A DNA stretch of 64,000 nucleotides from Poa pratensis. Taxonomy: Eukaryota; Streptophyta; Magnoliopsida; Poales; Poaceae. Shown in pieces: positions 19,513 to 30,598 of the stretch. The DNA is taken from NCBI GenBank assembly GCA_947311845.1, contig CAMZMU010000035.1, positions 6,099,053 to 6,163,052 of the forward strand. Reading direction: 5' to 3'. Position numbers and translations under genes: made by a program. The notes below the pieces were generated by a model. It was given only the letters and a program-made list of their open reading frames with translations, was not told the origin of the DNA and made no database searches. How positions within the stretch are numbered: the first letter of the stretch is position 1; each line of letters opens with the position of its first letter.

Positions 19513-19542
19513 GAAGAAGAAGAAGAAGAAGAAGAAGAAGAG
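19513..19542. repeat. (GAA)10 microsatellite
   Basis: An uninterrupted GAA trinucleotide run creates poly-Glu and poly-Phe shadow frames on the two strands. Length polymorphism is likely. Confidence 0.9.
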
Positions 19543-21394
19543 AAAGCAACCTGCATTTACATCCCTACAATGCCCAACCTGAATATCTCTATTGTTTACA
19601 GTCGAGTTGCTTGGGAACTGGCTTGCCAACTAATAACGCCAATTATCATTAGCTGCAGCTTGCAAATCACTGATGCTATTGCTACAACATATCCTGCTAC
19701 TTTTACTCTCTCTTTTCCTGCTACCCTACCAGAGGAAGAATTAAATAGGTACAACACCCCAGAAAGAAAAAAACACCCCAGATGCGAAATGGCAACCTAG
19801 TATCTGTCCAGGCTTGAGGCGCCGCTTGGACATATCAGACTATTGCAGGAAATAGAATTGTGCAGACAAAATTTCCAGATGCTTACCCATTTAAGTAAAC
19901 CTGCATCAATGTCGCTCAACAAAGAATTAATATTGAAGTGAGGTCGCAGTTCTTGTGCTGAGCTCTTCACCGCAACTCCCATATCACAAGTGTGAGCCAA
20001 TGGGTATGATGAAGAACCAAGTTTGCCACAATATTCTAATTTGGCTCCTGCAAGACTTACAAGATTACTACAATCACGTGGGTGTAAATAAATTCAAGAG
20101 TTCAACCATCAAGTATGATAGATTCAGAGCTATCTTGAGTGATTAAAAAGTTCACAGCACCCCAATTGTTTTACATGCACATGACTTCTTAGATTGTTTA
20201 AGTTCAAGATCACTCCAGCAAAATCATGGAACTTAATCCATGAATTGACTAAAGCACCACATGCTGGTTTACTCAACTTGCGAAATTCAGAAAGAGAACA
20301 GTAGGAGCTTCTCTGAATAAAACACCTACCAATGCCAGATTGCCAGGACGTACATACTTGTTACTGAAGCAGACCAGCAGAGAAAATCGCTATTGGACGG
20401 AACTCATATCTCATTAGTCCAACAGCAGGACAATGTACCCTTGCTTCCAGTTGACCCAGGTGCGGCAGGTTCCAAAGTTTCACCCCCAAAGATCCAAAGT
20501 TCACCAATTAAGTATCCTATCTCCTCTTCACTTGAGTGAGCAAAGTACTTGTAGTAGGTAGTATAACACACCAATTGACTGTCTGGATACACGCGTGGCT
20601 CGTTTGGTTTGCTTAATTACATCCAAGTGAAGATCCCAAAGAGGAAGCACATATGGAGCTGAACATACGGATTAACCAAAAGCACCAGATGCCTCGGTTT
20701 GTTACCCGAGGAAAGCTTCAGCCAGGGCATCATCAACTGGACAAGCGAAATTTATTTGTTACAACAGCAAAGCAGTCAAAGAGATGCACTGAAAGAAATT
20801 ATATTTCATCGGTGCAACGGCCGAGCAATGCGACCTTCCTTCCAACTGCTTCTACCCAGATACAGGTATCCGGCAGTTCCAAACACGCAGAAAAAGGGCT
20901 GGTTAGTTATATCCCGAAACTCATGCAATTTATCGGGTGCTTAGCTTCTCATTGTCAGGCACCTCAATGGGAAATGGAGAATAACCGCGGGAAAACATAA
21001 ACTGACATTGGACTGTTCACAATGCTCAACCTGCTTATTTTTGGAGGCACTTCATGCACACTGCAAATTTAGGTTACTCGTAGATGTTTAAAATGACAGT
21101 TCAGAAAAACACTCCAAGGTGCCAAATACAGGATGTGCAATCCGATATCAAATGACTGCAACTTGGCAGGTTGTGAACTAGAAATATAAAACTTTTTTGT
21201 ATTGATATCTTCGATCTAGACGGGGAAAGCTATGGCACTTATCAATTGCAAGGACAGCTGAGAAATGATAATTTTATGACATGCTAGCGAATACACAGAA
21301 AAAATCTTGAAATGAACCACCAATTGAAAAAAAAAATCATACATAATGCAGCAAAGAAATGACCTGATCTCATACTTCTTCGTTTCAACAGGTG

Positions 21395-21870
21395 TGTCAA
21401 CATGAAAAGAGGATGAACATATTCATAGCCATGCCATCCTTTCTTCTCTACTGAATGATGACATGGATATATGATATATCAGGATCAAGGAATGACAGTA
21501 ACATTTTCATCAGGACTTAACAACGACCAAACCAGCATTTGACAGATCAAACCATCATTGAGTAAGGCAAAGAACACCGAATCAGGAATTACAAGCTTAA
21601 TAAACAAGTGAAACATATTCATGCCCATCATTACTTCATGCAAAACAGATTGTACTCGGCAGTTTAATTCATAACTAAGCCATAGTTTCTTATCTACTAC
21701 ATGATAACATTGCATGTCAGTATTCAAAAATCAAATTATCAGTTTCAATAGGGATTAGCAACGACCATACCAGCATCTAACAGATTGGACAACCAACATC
21801 CAGTATTCCAATTAGGTAAAGAACACCGAAATAGGAATTACCAGCTTACTACACAAAGTCAGCCAACACT
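21395..21870. repeat. Diverged direct repeat downstream of mTERF
   Basis: Words such as AACATATTCAT, AACGACCA, CCAGCAT, CAAAGAACACCGAA and AGGAATTAC appear twice in the same order, about 220-250 bp apart. This indicates an old tandem duplication of roughly that length. Confidence 0.5.
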
Positions 21871-21915
21871 TCATTGTGCCATACACAGTTTAGCAATCTC
21901 ATAGCCTGTCCTAGT

Positions 21916-23070
21916 TCATTTAAATCTGAAACTGATCGGCACTTCGCCTCTGCAAGCTGTTGCATAGTCTTCAGCAAGGCGCGGTGCAGCTTTCTGGTGA
22001 GGGCATATGAACTTTTCCATGAATACCTTCTCAGTGTACTTGACAACTGAATCGTAGCTATGGTCACACTTGACCAATCCATTTTCCTTGAGAAACTTCA
22101 TAACATAGTACCGGGGCCTGAGCCGGCCCTCCAAGCTACAAGTTAACAATGTCGTCTGATGAGCAATGTAGGCCGGTTCCAACCCCACATCAGAGATCAG
22201 GAAATCAGACTTGGCCTGCAGCATGTCCTTGGACTTTGTGAGCACACACGGAGCCCTAGATATGGCAATTCCGACCTCAGCATCCGACCACCTAAATGTC
22301 TTCTTGAAGAACTCCATTTTGGTGGCAATCTTCTCCTCATTGAGAGATGAAACAGCACACAACACATGCCTGAACATTGGAGTGCCACGGGGTACACCAA
22401 GACCTTCAGCACAAGCCACAATCGCCCGGAAACGCTCGAGGTTGTTGGTGAGCAACCTCGGTTTAGCTAAGCTCAGCTTGGCAATATCACAATCACCTAG
22501 ACCGCACTACCGCAGGACCGCCACGTTGGGCTTCACAGTCCTCTCGAGGTTGCATGAGAGGAGATCAGTGTTGAACTTCAACGTTCGAAGAACGTTCTCG
22601 AAGGAGCCGAAGATGGGCAGGTAGTACTGCAGGTTGGAGAGGATGGGTCTGCGGCGGATTCTTTCGCGGGCGAGTAGGAAGAGGTGCGCAATCTCATCAC
22701 GCGATAGACCGAGGCCGGCGAGCCCTGTGACGACGGGGGACAGGGTCCTCTGTACGCTGGCGCAGAGTAACTTGGGGTCCTTGACGACGACGGCAGCGAC
22801 GTCGGTGGTGGAGAGGCCGAGGCCGGCGAGGAAGGCGAGGACGGCGTCAGGATTGGAGGGGGATTTGAGGTGGGAGAGCTTGGTGGAGGCCTTGAGGGCC
22901 TGGTCTCGGGTGAGGCCGCAGGTTCCGACGAGGTAGTCATCCACGGCGAAGCTAGGGATTGGGGAAACGGCGGGCGCGGCCGCGGAAAGCAGGCGGTGGA
23001 CCGAGGAGCCGGGAAAGTTGGGTGGGGAAGGGAGGAGGCGGGCGACGATGGAGCTCCGGAGGCGGAGCAT
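21916..23070 (-). pseudogene. mTERF-family protein gene with in-frame stop
   Basis: Mitochondrial transcription termination factor family proteins are built of ~31-residue helical mTERF repeats and act in plastid or mitochondrial gene expression. Reading from the ATG at 23070 gives a transit-like leader (MLRLRSSIVARLLPSP), then the grass-typical YLVGTCGLTRDQALKAS and repeated LGLS blocks. The frame continues to a TGA at 21916 and would encode 384 residues, normal for this subfamily. Codon 188 (22507-22509) is TAG where the family usually has a glutamine-like position after AVLR; the reading frame is unchanged on both sides. There are no introns. A further ATG exists upstream at 23232, but the transit-like leader starts at 23070. 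The large grass mTERF family may tolerate loss of one member. A C-to-T change in a CAG context would explain the stop. Confidence 0.85.
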
Positions 23071-23394
23071 GGCGCCGGCGGCGGTGCGACGGCGCCGGCG
23101 GCGAGGGGAACGAGCGCCGCCGTTGGTGCCAGAGAGACTCGCCAAGACTATGTGGGTCGTTGTGTTTAGGGGATGAAGCCAAGTGGGCCTTGTCACTCCT
23201 GGCTCCAAAAGGCCCATATGAGATTTACCCACAAAAAAAAACTTGAGTAGGACGTTGCTGTAATTTTCAGATTTTTTTACTTGGTAATTTTCAGATATTA
23301 CCCATTAACTAATAGTTTGAGAATGAAAATTATCTTCTCAATTTATTTTTCGCAGAATTTCCTATTCATGATAGAAGTTTTGGTTGGCCAAACA

Positions 23395-24330
23395 ATTTCT
23401 CTCATTAGTGCCTAGCGAAGCACGGTCCGGCTGCACCTAGAGTGACTCGCTCTCTTGCCGATCCCCGCCGTCCCACCTCCGCCCGCCATGCTCCGCCAAT
23501 AATCTCCCCACGATAGAAGCCGTCCAAAGAGATGTCGTGCAACCACGACGAGCCGGTGGCAATGCGCGCCTGAGATGATTTTGCTCATCGACACTAGCTG
23601 GAGTTTATGTTTATATAATTTTGGTAACCAGTGTGGGAATTATTTGCGTCCACATGAAGACCAGTTCTTGGCTCTCTAAATGGTCAGTACTACAAGATCC
23701 GATGAACACTTCTCATTATCAATGTATAGGGTGTGTGGCTTTTGTGATTTTTTTGTGCATCGTTTGTAGTACTTTACTAAAAGAGATGCACAATATTTGA
23801 ATGGGCAGTGAATTCACGGTCCAGTCAGTGGTATAAAAGACAGTAAGAAACCATTCATGAAGCGGTGAAAGTCATTTTCACAGAGGTTACACGTCCTAGA
23901 GTACTTTACCAAGCAATAATATCAAATCAATGCAAAAGAAAGAGTGCAACCCACCAACCAATCTCACAAAGTGCATATGGGGGTCAATATATAACTCGAC
24001 ATCTTCACACAAGTAGTGGCAGACTCAACGATCTACTGCAATTGATTTGGATGTGGATGAGAAAGACATAGGAGGTAGTTGCCCTGAGAGAAGGGACGAT
24101 AAGAGGAGGAGGACGTTAAAGCAAAAGGAATTAGGGAATATGAGACACCAGAAAGGAGGTGGCCAGTGCTCACTGCATAACACATCCATGAGATGAGGGT
24201 GTAAGAAGTTTCACCACAGACACCGGCACCAGTATTCTTTGAGGGCCACAATGATTCGATTTGGTTACGAATATGGTGACAACATTTAGCATAAACTAGG
24301 ATGGCTAGATTAAACAATACTTGGTAAATT
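23395..24330 (+). pseudogene. Truncated RBM48 5' copy i and its flank
   Basis: The motif GGTCCGGCTGCAC and the GC-rich leader match the region just upstream of the true RBM48 ATG. An exon 1 relic at 23532-23573 reads MSCNHDEPVAMRA and then stops, compared with MPRDRDEPAAVRV in the real gene. After GATGATTTT it departs from the true gene and instead matches copy iii, so copies i and iii share one truncated ancestor. The AAAGTCATTTTCACAGAGG segment at about 23870 and the following sequence recur at 36129 and 36657. Confidence 0.7.
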
Positions 24331-24439
24331 GGGCTACTGATAGACTCGACCGTGTCACCTCATCTAGCTATGCAGATCGTAATCTCTGAGAAGATATCCA
24401 TCAAATTGGCTATGTCTTGCCACCAAAAGGAACAACAAA

Positions 24440-25014
24440 GAGGCATGTCCATAACGGTTACGTAATTCTGGATATACATCATGTCTCCGCTGTCTTTCGT
24501 GAAAAATATATTTTTGGGTACATGATCCTCCGAAGCAAAGAAAAGACTTCCCAAAAGGTGTCAGTTATTTGGAGTAAGTACAAACATGTGAATGCGAACA
24601 AAAAAGAGCTAGAGAATCAAATGAGTAATTTTGAATTAACCCTCTTTCGCATCATGTTCTTAGTTTGACACTTTCGCATGACTTTCATCATCCTCATGAC
24701 GAATGTTTGGTCGGATCGACTTGAAGGAAGCGTAGTGGTAGGAATCACGTCTTGACAACGAGAAAGCGTAAATTAGCAAAACACGTCTTTCATTAGCGCC
24801 TATCGAGACAAAGTCCGGCTGCACATAGAGGGACTCGCTCTCGCGTTGTCTCGCCGATCCCCGCCGGTCCCGTCGCCGATGTCGCTCCCAACTCCGGCCG
24901 TCGTGCGCCAGTCGAAACCCCCCTCCCCGCTGTCCTCCGACGAGATGCCGCGCAACCGCGACGAGCCGACGGCCATGCGCATCTACACCGTCCGCGACGA
25001 GTCCAAGTAACCAC
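24440..25014 (+). pseudogene. Truncated RBM48 5' copy ii: upstream region and exon 1
   Basis: The upstream sequence from about 24440 is closely similar to that in front of the true gene (37025 onward). Exon 1 at 24945-25006 is intact: MPRNRDEPTAMRIYTVRDES, same 62-nt length and same AA|GTAA donor. Intron 1 is then interrupted by the CACTA element starting at 25015. The copy resumes at 29374. Confidence 0.8.
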
Positions 25015-25861
25015 CACTAGTAGAGAACACACCTTTAGTGCCGGTTTTAGATGGCCTTTAGTACCGGTTGCACAACCGGTACTAAAGGGTCGGCACTAAA
25101 GGGGTAACCCTTTAGTACCGGTACTAAAGGCCCTCCACGTGGGCGAACCTGCGCGCGCGCAGCTGAGGACCTTTAGTACCGGTTGGTAATACCAACCGGT
25201 ACTAAAGGTTCCTGCTTTTTTTGCCCCCCTCCCCCCCGCATATGTTCACAAAATTATTTTTTCCGAAATTTTATTTTTTTATTTTTTTATTTTACTCTAA
25301 TATTTCTAATTTTGTTTTTTTAATTTCCCAAATAGCCACACACATAATCTCTAATTACATATTAGACACTTAATCTCAGGTCAAAGTACTTACCCCGGTC
25401 AAACTTCCCGTTCGGTCACCCATCCTTAAATTGCTCCAGTCCAAGCACGCTTAAGTTTAGAGTTCCTTCCAAATTACCTGTCAAATGAGATGTTAGAACT
25501 TACTGATATTAGTATCCTATCAACCATATTAACCCCTGGGTCATGGTGTCACACTTTTTATTGTTTAAATTTTGAAAATTTATTTGAATAAATAACAATG
25601 ATTATGTAATAATAATATTTGAATAAATAAGAATAAAATTTATTTTACTTTATTTTCTCCTTTTTACATTTAATATGGAATAATTCATATCTTTAAATCC
25701 GTAAATCAAAATTTAACAAATAAAATGTCTAAATCGATTAGAAAAATGAGAGGAATCCAAATATGATATCCATATCATCTTTTTCATCATGTATATGACT
25801 TTTTGCAACATATTTTTGGTACTTGCTTAATAAAAAAAGTCATTTTATACATGTTTATAGA

Positions 25862-27995
25862 TGATTGACTTTTGTGTGAAGAAGTTTTTTGAAAACTTTG
25901 TCAAAACTCATGTTTATCATTTTTCCTAGCAACTAGTACACATAAAAGGAATCCATGCCAAAAGATTTCATTTTTTGAGTATTGTTTCACTTTCTTTTAT
26001 TTTGTTGAAAAAAGGTCAAAATGCCCGTCGTGCCTATTCATCCAAAGGGGTTGCATTTCTCAAAACTATCGATGGTTATGTGATATAACCACTACTGGTG
26101 TATCTTAAAATTATTTTTGTAAAATTTTCGGAGCAAACTATCACACACTTGTAGTTCGAAATTGAATTACTTTCGGAAAATAGGCATAAAGTCATTTAAA
26201 TAGGCGAAATGAGGTAGAAACCGAGAAAATTCCTAATATTGCTGGATTATCGATAAAATATGGCCTACTTTGTGTGATAATTGGATGGGTGTCATTTTGC
26301 ACCATATTAGTTGTACTTGCTTCAAAAAAAATGCCATTTTTGACAATAAAAAAATAAAAAATGATATTTATAAACATAATTTGAAAAAACTCATTTCTAC
26401 AACATTGTTTGTCATAACAAGACACACCTATGTCTCAAATATGGGCACATTATCACAAACTATGGCACGGGGATGATCATATCTAGATCATTTGACTCGA
26501 AACTTATACATGTCTATAGATGATTGACCTTTTTGTGAAGAAGTTTTTGGAAAACTTTGTCAAAACTCAGGTTTATCATTTTTCCTAGCAACTAGTACAC
26601 ATAAAAAGACTACATGCCAAAGTATTTCATTTTTTGAGTATTTTTCACTTTCTTTTATTTTGTTGAAAAAACGGTCAAAATGCCCGTCGTGTCTATTCAT
26701 CCAAAGGGGTTGCATTTCTCAAAACTATCGATGGTTCTGTGATATAACCACTATTGGTGTATCTTAAAATGATTTTTGTAAAAATTTCAGAGCAAACTAT
26801 CACACACTTGTAGTTCAAAATTGAATTACTTTCGGAAAATAGGCATAAAGTCATTTAAATAGGCGAAATGAGGTAGAAACCGAGAAAATTCCTAATATTG
26901 CTAGATTATCGATAAAATATGGCCTACTTTGTGTGATAATTGGATGGGTGTCATTTTGCAGCATATTTGTTGTACTTGCTTCACAAAAAATGCCATTTTT
27001 GACAATAAAAAAATAAAAAATGATATTTATAAACATAATTTGAAAAAACTTATTTCTGCAACATTGTTTGTCATAACAAGACACACCTATGTCTCAAATA
27101 TGGGCACATTATCACAAACTATGGCACGGGGATGATCATATCTAGGTCATTTGACTCGAAACTTATACATGTCTATAGATGATTGACCTTTTTGTGAAGA
27201 AGTTTTTTGAAAACTTTGTCAAAACTCAGGTTTATCATTTTTCCTAACAACTAGTACACATCAAAGGACTCCATGCCAAACGATTTCATTTTTTGAGTAT
27301 TTTTTCACTTTCTTTTATTTTGTTGAAAAAACGGTCAAAATGCCCGTCGTGTCTATTCATCCAAAGGGGTTGCATTTCTCAAAACTATCGATGGTTCTGT
27401 GATATAACCACTATTGGTGTATCTTAAAATGATTTTTGTAAAATTTTCAGAGCAAACTATCACACACTTGTAGCTCAAAATTGAATTACTTTCGGAAAAT
27501 AGGCATAAAGTCATTTAAATAGGCGAAATGAGGTAAAAACCGAGAAAATTCCTAATATTGCTAGATTATCGATAAAATATGGCCTACTTTGTGTGATAAT
27601 TGGATGGGTGTCATTTTGCACCATATTTGTTGTACTTGCTTAAAAAAATGCCATTTTTGACAATAAAAAAATAAAAAATGATATTTATAAACATAATTTG
27701 AAAAAACTCATTTCTACAACATTGTTTGTCATAACAAGACACACCTATGTCTCAAATATGGGCACATTATCACAAACTATGGCACGGGGATGATCATATC
27801 TAAATCATTTGACTCGAAACTTATACATGTCTATAGATGATTGACCTTTTTGTGAAGAAGTTTTTTGAAAACTTTGTCAAAACTCAGGTTTATCATTTTT
27901 CCTAGCAACTAGTACACATAGAAGGACTCCATGCCAAACGATTTCAATTTTTGAGTATTTTTTCACTTTCTTTTATTTTGTTGAAAAAACGGTCA
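25862..27995. repeat. Tandem array of a 659-bp unit inside the CACTA element
   Basis: The marker ATGATTGAC recurs at about 25861, 26519, 27179 and 27838. Between these points the sequence is nearly identical, including TCACACACTTGTAG and TGGGCACATTATCACAAAC. There are three full units and a partial fourth. They create repeated minus-strand frames at 26192-26425 and 26851-27084, which are by-products. Confidence 0.9.
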
Positions 27996-27999
27996 AAAT

Positions 28000-28232
28000 G
28001 GACCCTGTGCCATAGTTTGTGATAAAGTGTCCATATATTGACACATAGGTGTATCTTGGTATCGCAAACATTGTTGCCAAAAACAATTTTTAAAATATTA
28101 TTATAAATATCATTTTCCATTTTTTCAAGTGCCAAAAATGACTTTTTATTAAGCAAGTATCAAAAATATGTTGCAAAAAGTCATAAACTTGATGAAAAAG
28201 ATGATATGGATGTCATATTTGGATTCCTCTTA
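28000..28232 (-). repeat. Inverted copy of the 659-bp unit edge
   Basis: Read on the minus strand this matches 25738-25860 (GAGGAATCCAAATATGA through GACTTTTTGCAACATA) plus the ACACCTATGT segment of the array unit. The tandem array is therefore bounded by inverted copies and could form a large foldback. Confidence 0.75.
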
Positions 28233-28440
28233 TTATAAATATGAAGCCTTGTCGCAACAAGTGGGAGTGTATGGTTCTTACGCTCGGGTAATTCCTCGTA
28301 TTCCGACATTCGTCACATGGACAAATCATAAAACCATTCTTCAGCTTGTTTAACTTAACCACATCGAGAAAACGATGCATGCCATCAATGAACTCGGGAC
28401 AGCGTCGATCACCGTACATCCATTCTCGGCTCATCTGCAT
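28213..28440 (-). pseudogene. CACTA transposase-associated domain fragment
   Basis: The minus-strand frame contains MSREWMYGDR, FIDGMHRFL, CPCDECRN and TIHSHLLRQGF. These are characteristic of the N-terminal transposase-associated domain of plant CACTA transposases (Cys/His pattern plus SHL..GF). Only this domain is left; the catalytic core is missing. Confidence 0.8.
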
Positions 28441-28602
28441 TACATAAATACATCAAAAAACATTACACCAGCTAAATAATGAATAGAGATACGTGACCAA
28501 ATTAATTAATACATGTTCATCACATTAAAATCAAATTAGAGTAGTGCCCAAATGTAATACATAGTTCTCACGAAACATACATCAATCGAAACTAACATAC
28601 AA

Positions 28603-28887
28603 CTATCTAAAGAATTTAAATCTAACAACAAATGCGATCAGAATCGCAACCAAGGTAACTATTGAACCAACAACATAATGATGCCAAGCCTCTCGACTAA
28701 TGACATATTTTCTAATCTTTTTAAGTTTGAAGCGCATTGCATCCATCTTCATCTCGTGAGCAGCGACGACGTCGGCAAGCTCGATCCCGTGAGCATCAAC
28801 GATGTCGGCAATCTTCAAGTCCAATACCATCATCTCTTCCAGGCATTGGAGACGAAGATCTTCACTTATCTTCAATTTTGCTTTCAA
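28603..28887 (-). CDS. Coiled-coil/membrane-segment ORF of CACTA elements
   Basis: The 94-residue frame has a charged helical N-terminus, the repeat ADIVDAHGIELADVVAAHEM, and a C-terminal hydrophobic stretch GSIVTLVAILIAFVV. Similar short C-terminal peptides with a terminal hydrophobic segment accompany plant CACTA elements. The function is unknown. It may be the end of a longer degraded ORF. Confidence 0.5.
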   Translation of the reverse strand: MKAKLKISEDLRLQCLEEMMVLDLKIADIVDAHGIELADVVAAHEMKMDAMRFKLKKIRKYVISREAWHHYVVGSIVTLVAILIAFVVRFKFFR

Positions 28888-29373
28888 ATCGTTGTTTTCT
28901 TTTTTAAAAAACTCGACAATAGGGTCGGCTGGAATTTCCGGTTCAACTACCTCCTAAATAAAAATATATCTATGTCAAGTTGGTGTCGGTGACGGAGCGG
29001 CGCGGGCGATCGACGGCGGTGGGGAAGGGGACGGGACGACACTATATAAAACCACAAATTATACTTTAATTTGAGCTCAAAATGCATATAAAACAAATGA
29101 AATCCTTAAATTAGTCATTTAGTACCCGAGACCTTTAGTACCGGTTGTTATTACCAACCGGTTACCGGTTGTTATTACCAACCGGTACTCCTTTAGTACC
29201 GGTTGGTAATAACAACCGGTACTAAAGGTCCCCTTTAGTACCTGTTGTAGAGGTCCTCGCCGCGGGGCCCTTGCTGGCGCACAAGCACAACCGGTGCTAA
29301 TGCACCATTTAGTACCGGTTTTGTTTGCAACCGGTACTAAAGGGGCGCACCAATGACTCTGTTTCTACTAGTG

Positions 29374-29600
29374 CACCATTCCCCCACCTTAACCCTAACT
29401 CATCCTCTCCTCCGCCGCATCACAGCCGCTAACTTAATGGATTCGGATGCGGCGACGAACTCGGCACCCTGTTCGCGATGCACGGCCCACTGGAAGAGTG
29501 AGCCACCAGCGGCCCTGAAAATTCACATCTTCTTCTTCTTCCTGCTATGCTCACCATCTGTTTGGTGTTCAACCAGAGGTACCAGAGTGGAAAGACAATA
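29374..29600 (+). pseudogene. RBM48 copy ii continued: intron 1, damaged exon 2, intron 2 start
   Basis: After the CAC duplication the sequence matches RBM48 intron 1 (CTCTCCTCCGCCGCATCAC). A shortened exon 2 follows at about 29443-29497: GAACTCGGCACCCTGTTC through CCCACTGGAAGA. The acceptor and first ~35 nt of exon 2 are deleted. Intron 2 is recognisable to about 29575. No later exon follows, so the copy cannot encode the protein. Confidence 0.75.
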
Positions 29601-30251
29601 CTAACCCATTCATTAAGTGACACGTTCACATAGGTACACGTACTGAGTATTTTACAAAGCAATGACATAAAATTGATGCAAAAGAAAGTACAAACCCACG
29701 AACCAACTTCACACCGTGCATCTGACGAACAAAAAGGGGCCTAGAGAGAAAAATGAGTGATGAATCCCCTCAAATTTAATTTACCGTACTTTTTCACATC
29801 ATCTTCTGAGATCTTTTTTTCATATTCATGATGAACTTTTGGATGGACCGTAGTGCTGTGAAAGCAGACATGAGAATGAGAAAGCACAAATTCAGTAAAC
29901 ACATCTCTCATTATAGTGCCTAAGAAAATGCGGTCCGGCTGCACACTGACTCGCTCTCTTTCCGATCTCCGCCGCCGTAGGCGTCGCTCCCACCTCTGTC
30001 CGCAGGGAAAAGCCTCCCTCAAAAATCGTCAGGAGAGATGCCTTGTGACCGTGATGAGCCAGCGGCAATGTGCCTCTGTGATGATTTTGGTAACAAACGT
30101 GGGGATTATTTGTGTCCATACGAATACCAGTTCTTGTCTCCCTGCATGGCTGGCCGGCCAGTACTACAAGATCTGATGAGAACACTCTCATTATCAGTGT
30201 ATTGGGCGTATTGGTTTTGTGAATTTTTTTTGCATCGTTTGTAGTACTTTG
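29601..30251 (+). pseudogene. Truncated RBM48 5' copy iii
   Basis: The upstream repeat (AATGCAAAAGAAAG-type words, CGGTCCGGCTGCAC) precedes an exon 1 relic at 30038 reading MPCDRDEPAAMCLCDDFGN. The tail after GATGATTTTGGTAAC matches copy i. The copy is interrupted at 30251 by the Copia-type element and resumes at 36029. Confidence 0.7.
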
Positions 30252-30598
30252 TGTTAGGTTGATCTCCCAGCCAAGATGGCCCAACGGCCACTTGGGCCTT
30301 GATCCCGTGCCCTGATCGGGGGCCCAACCCTACAAGGTTGGTGGGCCCCGTCGCACAGCGCTATAAAGAGGATGGTGGGGGCCGGGGCTCGATTCACGAG
30401 GTTGGTCTGCGTGCCGCCGTCTCCCACATCTAACCCTAGACCGATCGAGAGGGTGCGCTGCCAGCGGCGGGATGCACCACCGCCGCCATCCACCATGGCC
30501 GGCAGCTCGAACTCGTCTGCACCAGGAGAAGGTAACCGCACCCCTCATCCTCGGCAACCTACGGGCTCTACTCGATTGTGTAGAATTCGAAACTAACA
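30252..30598 (+). repeat. 5' LTR of the Copia-type element
   Basis: This 347-bp LTR carries a TATA box (TATAAA at 30362-30367) and ends directly before the primer binding site. The small open frames inside it also occur in the 3' LTR and are not genes. Confidence 0.92.

Larger units (their letters stand above)
18911..21915. other. 3 kb between LeuRS and mTERF, no gene recognised
   Basis: Only short frames without domains are seen. A (GAA)n microsatellite occurs at 19513-19542. Diverged direct repeats lie at 21395-21870. Part of the stretch may be a long 3' UTR of the minus-strand mTERF gene, but that cannot be shown from the sequence. Confidence 0.45.
25015..29373 (-). mobile_element. CACTA (En/Spm-type) transposon, 4359 bp
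   Basis: Both ends carry CACTAGTAGA (the right end on the opposite strand). The 3-bp duplication CAC flanks it at 25012-25014 and 29374-29376. Subterminal hairpins of the CCTTTAGTACCGGTT type occur at both ends, e.g. a perfect palindrome at 25170-25208 and a cluster at 29126-29345. The interior has a 659-bp tandem repeat array and two minus-strand protein remnants, but no complete transposase, so the element is non-autonomous. It sits in intron 1 of RBM48 copy ii. Confidence 0.9.

Noticed and set aside
19399..19800. Frames with poly-Phe, poly-Ser or poly-Glu
   Set aside because: Produced by the GAA microsatellite.
22578..23246. Several frames overlapping the mTERF 5' end on both strands
   Set aside because: Shadows of the GC-rich mTERF leader; only the minus-strand frame from 23070 shows family motifs.
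26192..27135. Repeated 77- and 68-codon frames
   Set aside because: By-products of the 659-bp tandem units of the CACTA element.
25862..27995. CRISPR-like or centromeric satellite reading of the tandem array
   Set aside because: Units are 659 bp, contiguous and inside a CACTA element with defined ends; there are no spacers.
28603..28887. Host membrane protein gene
   Set aside because: It lies inside the CACTA element on the transposase strand, so it is treated as element-derived.
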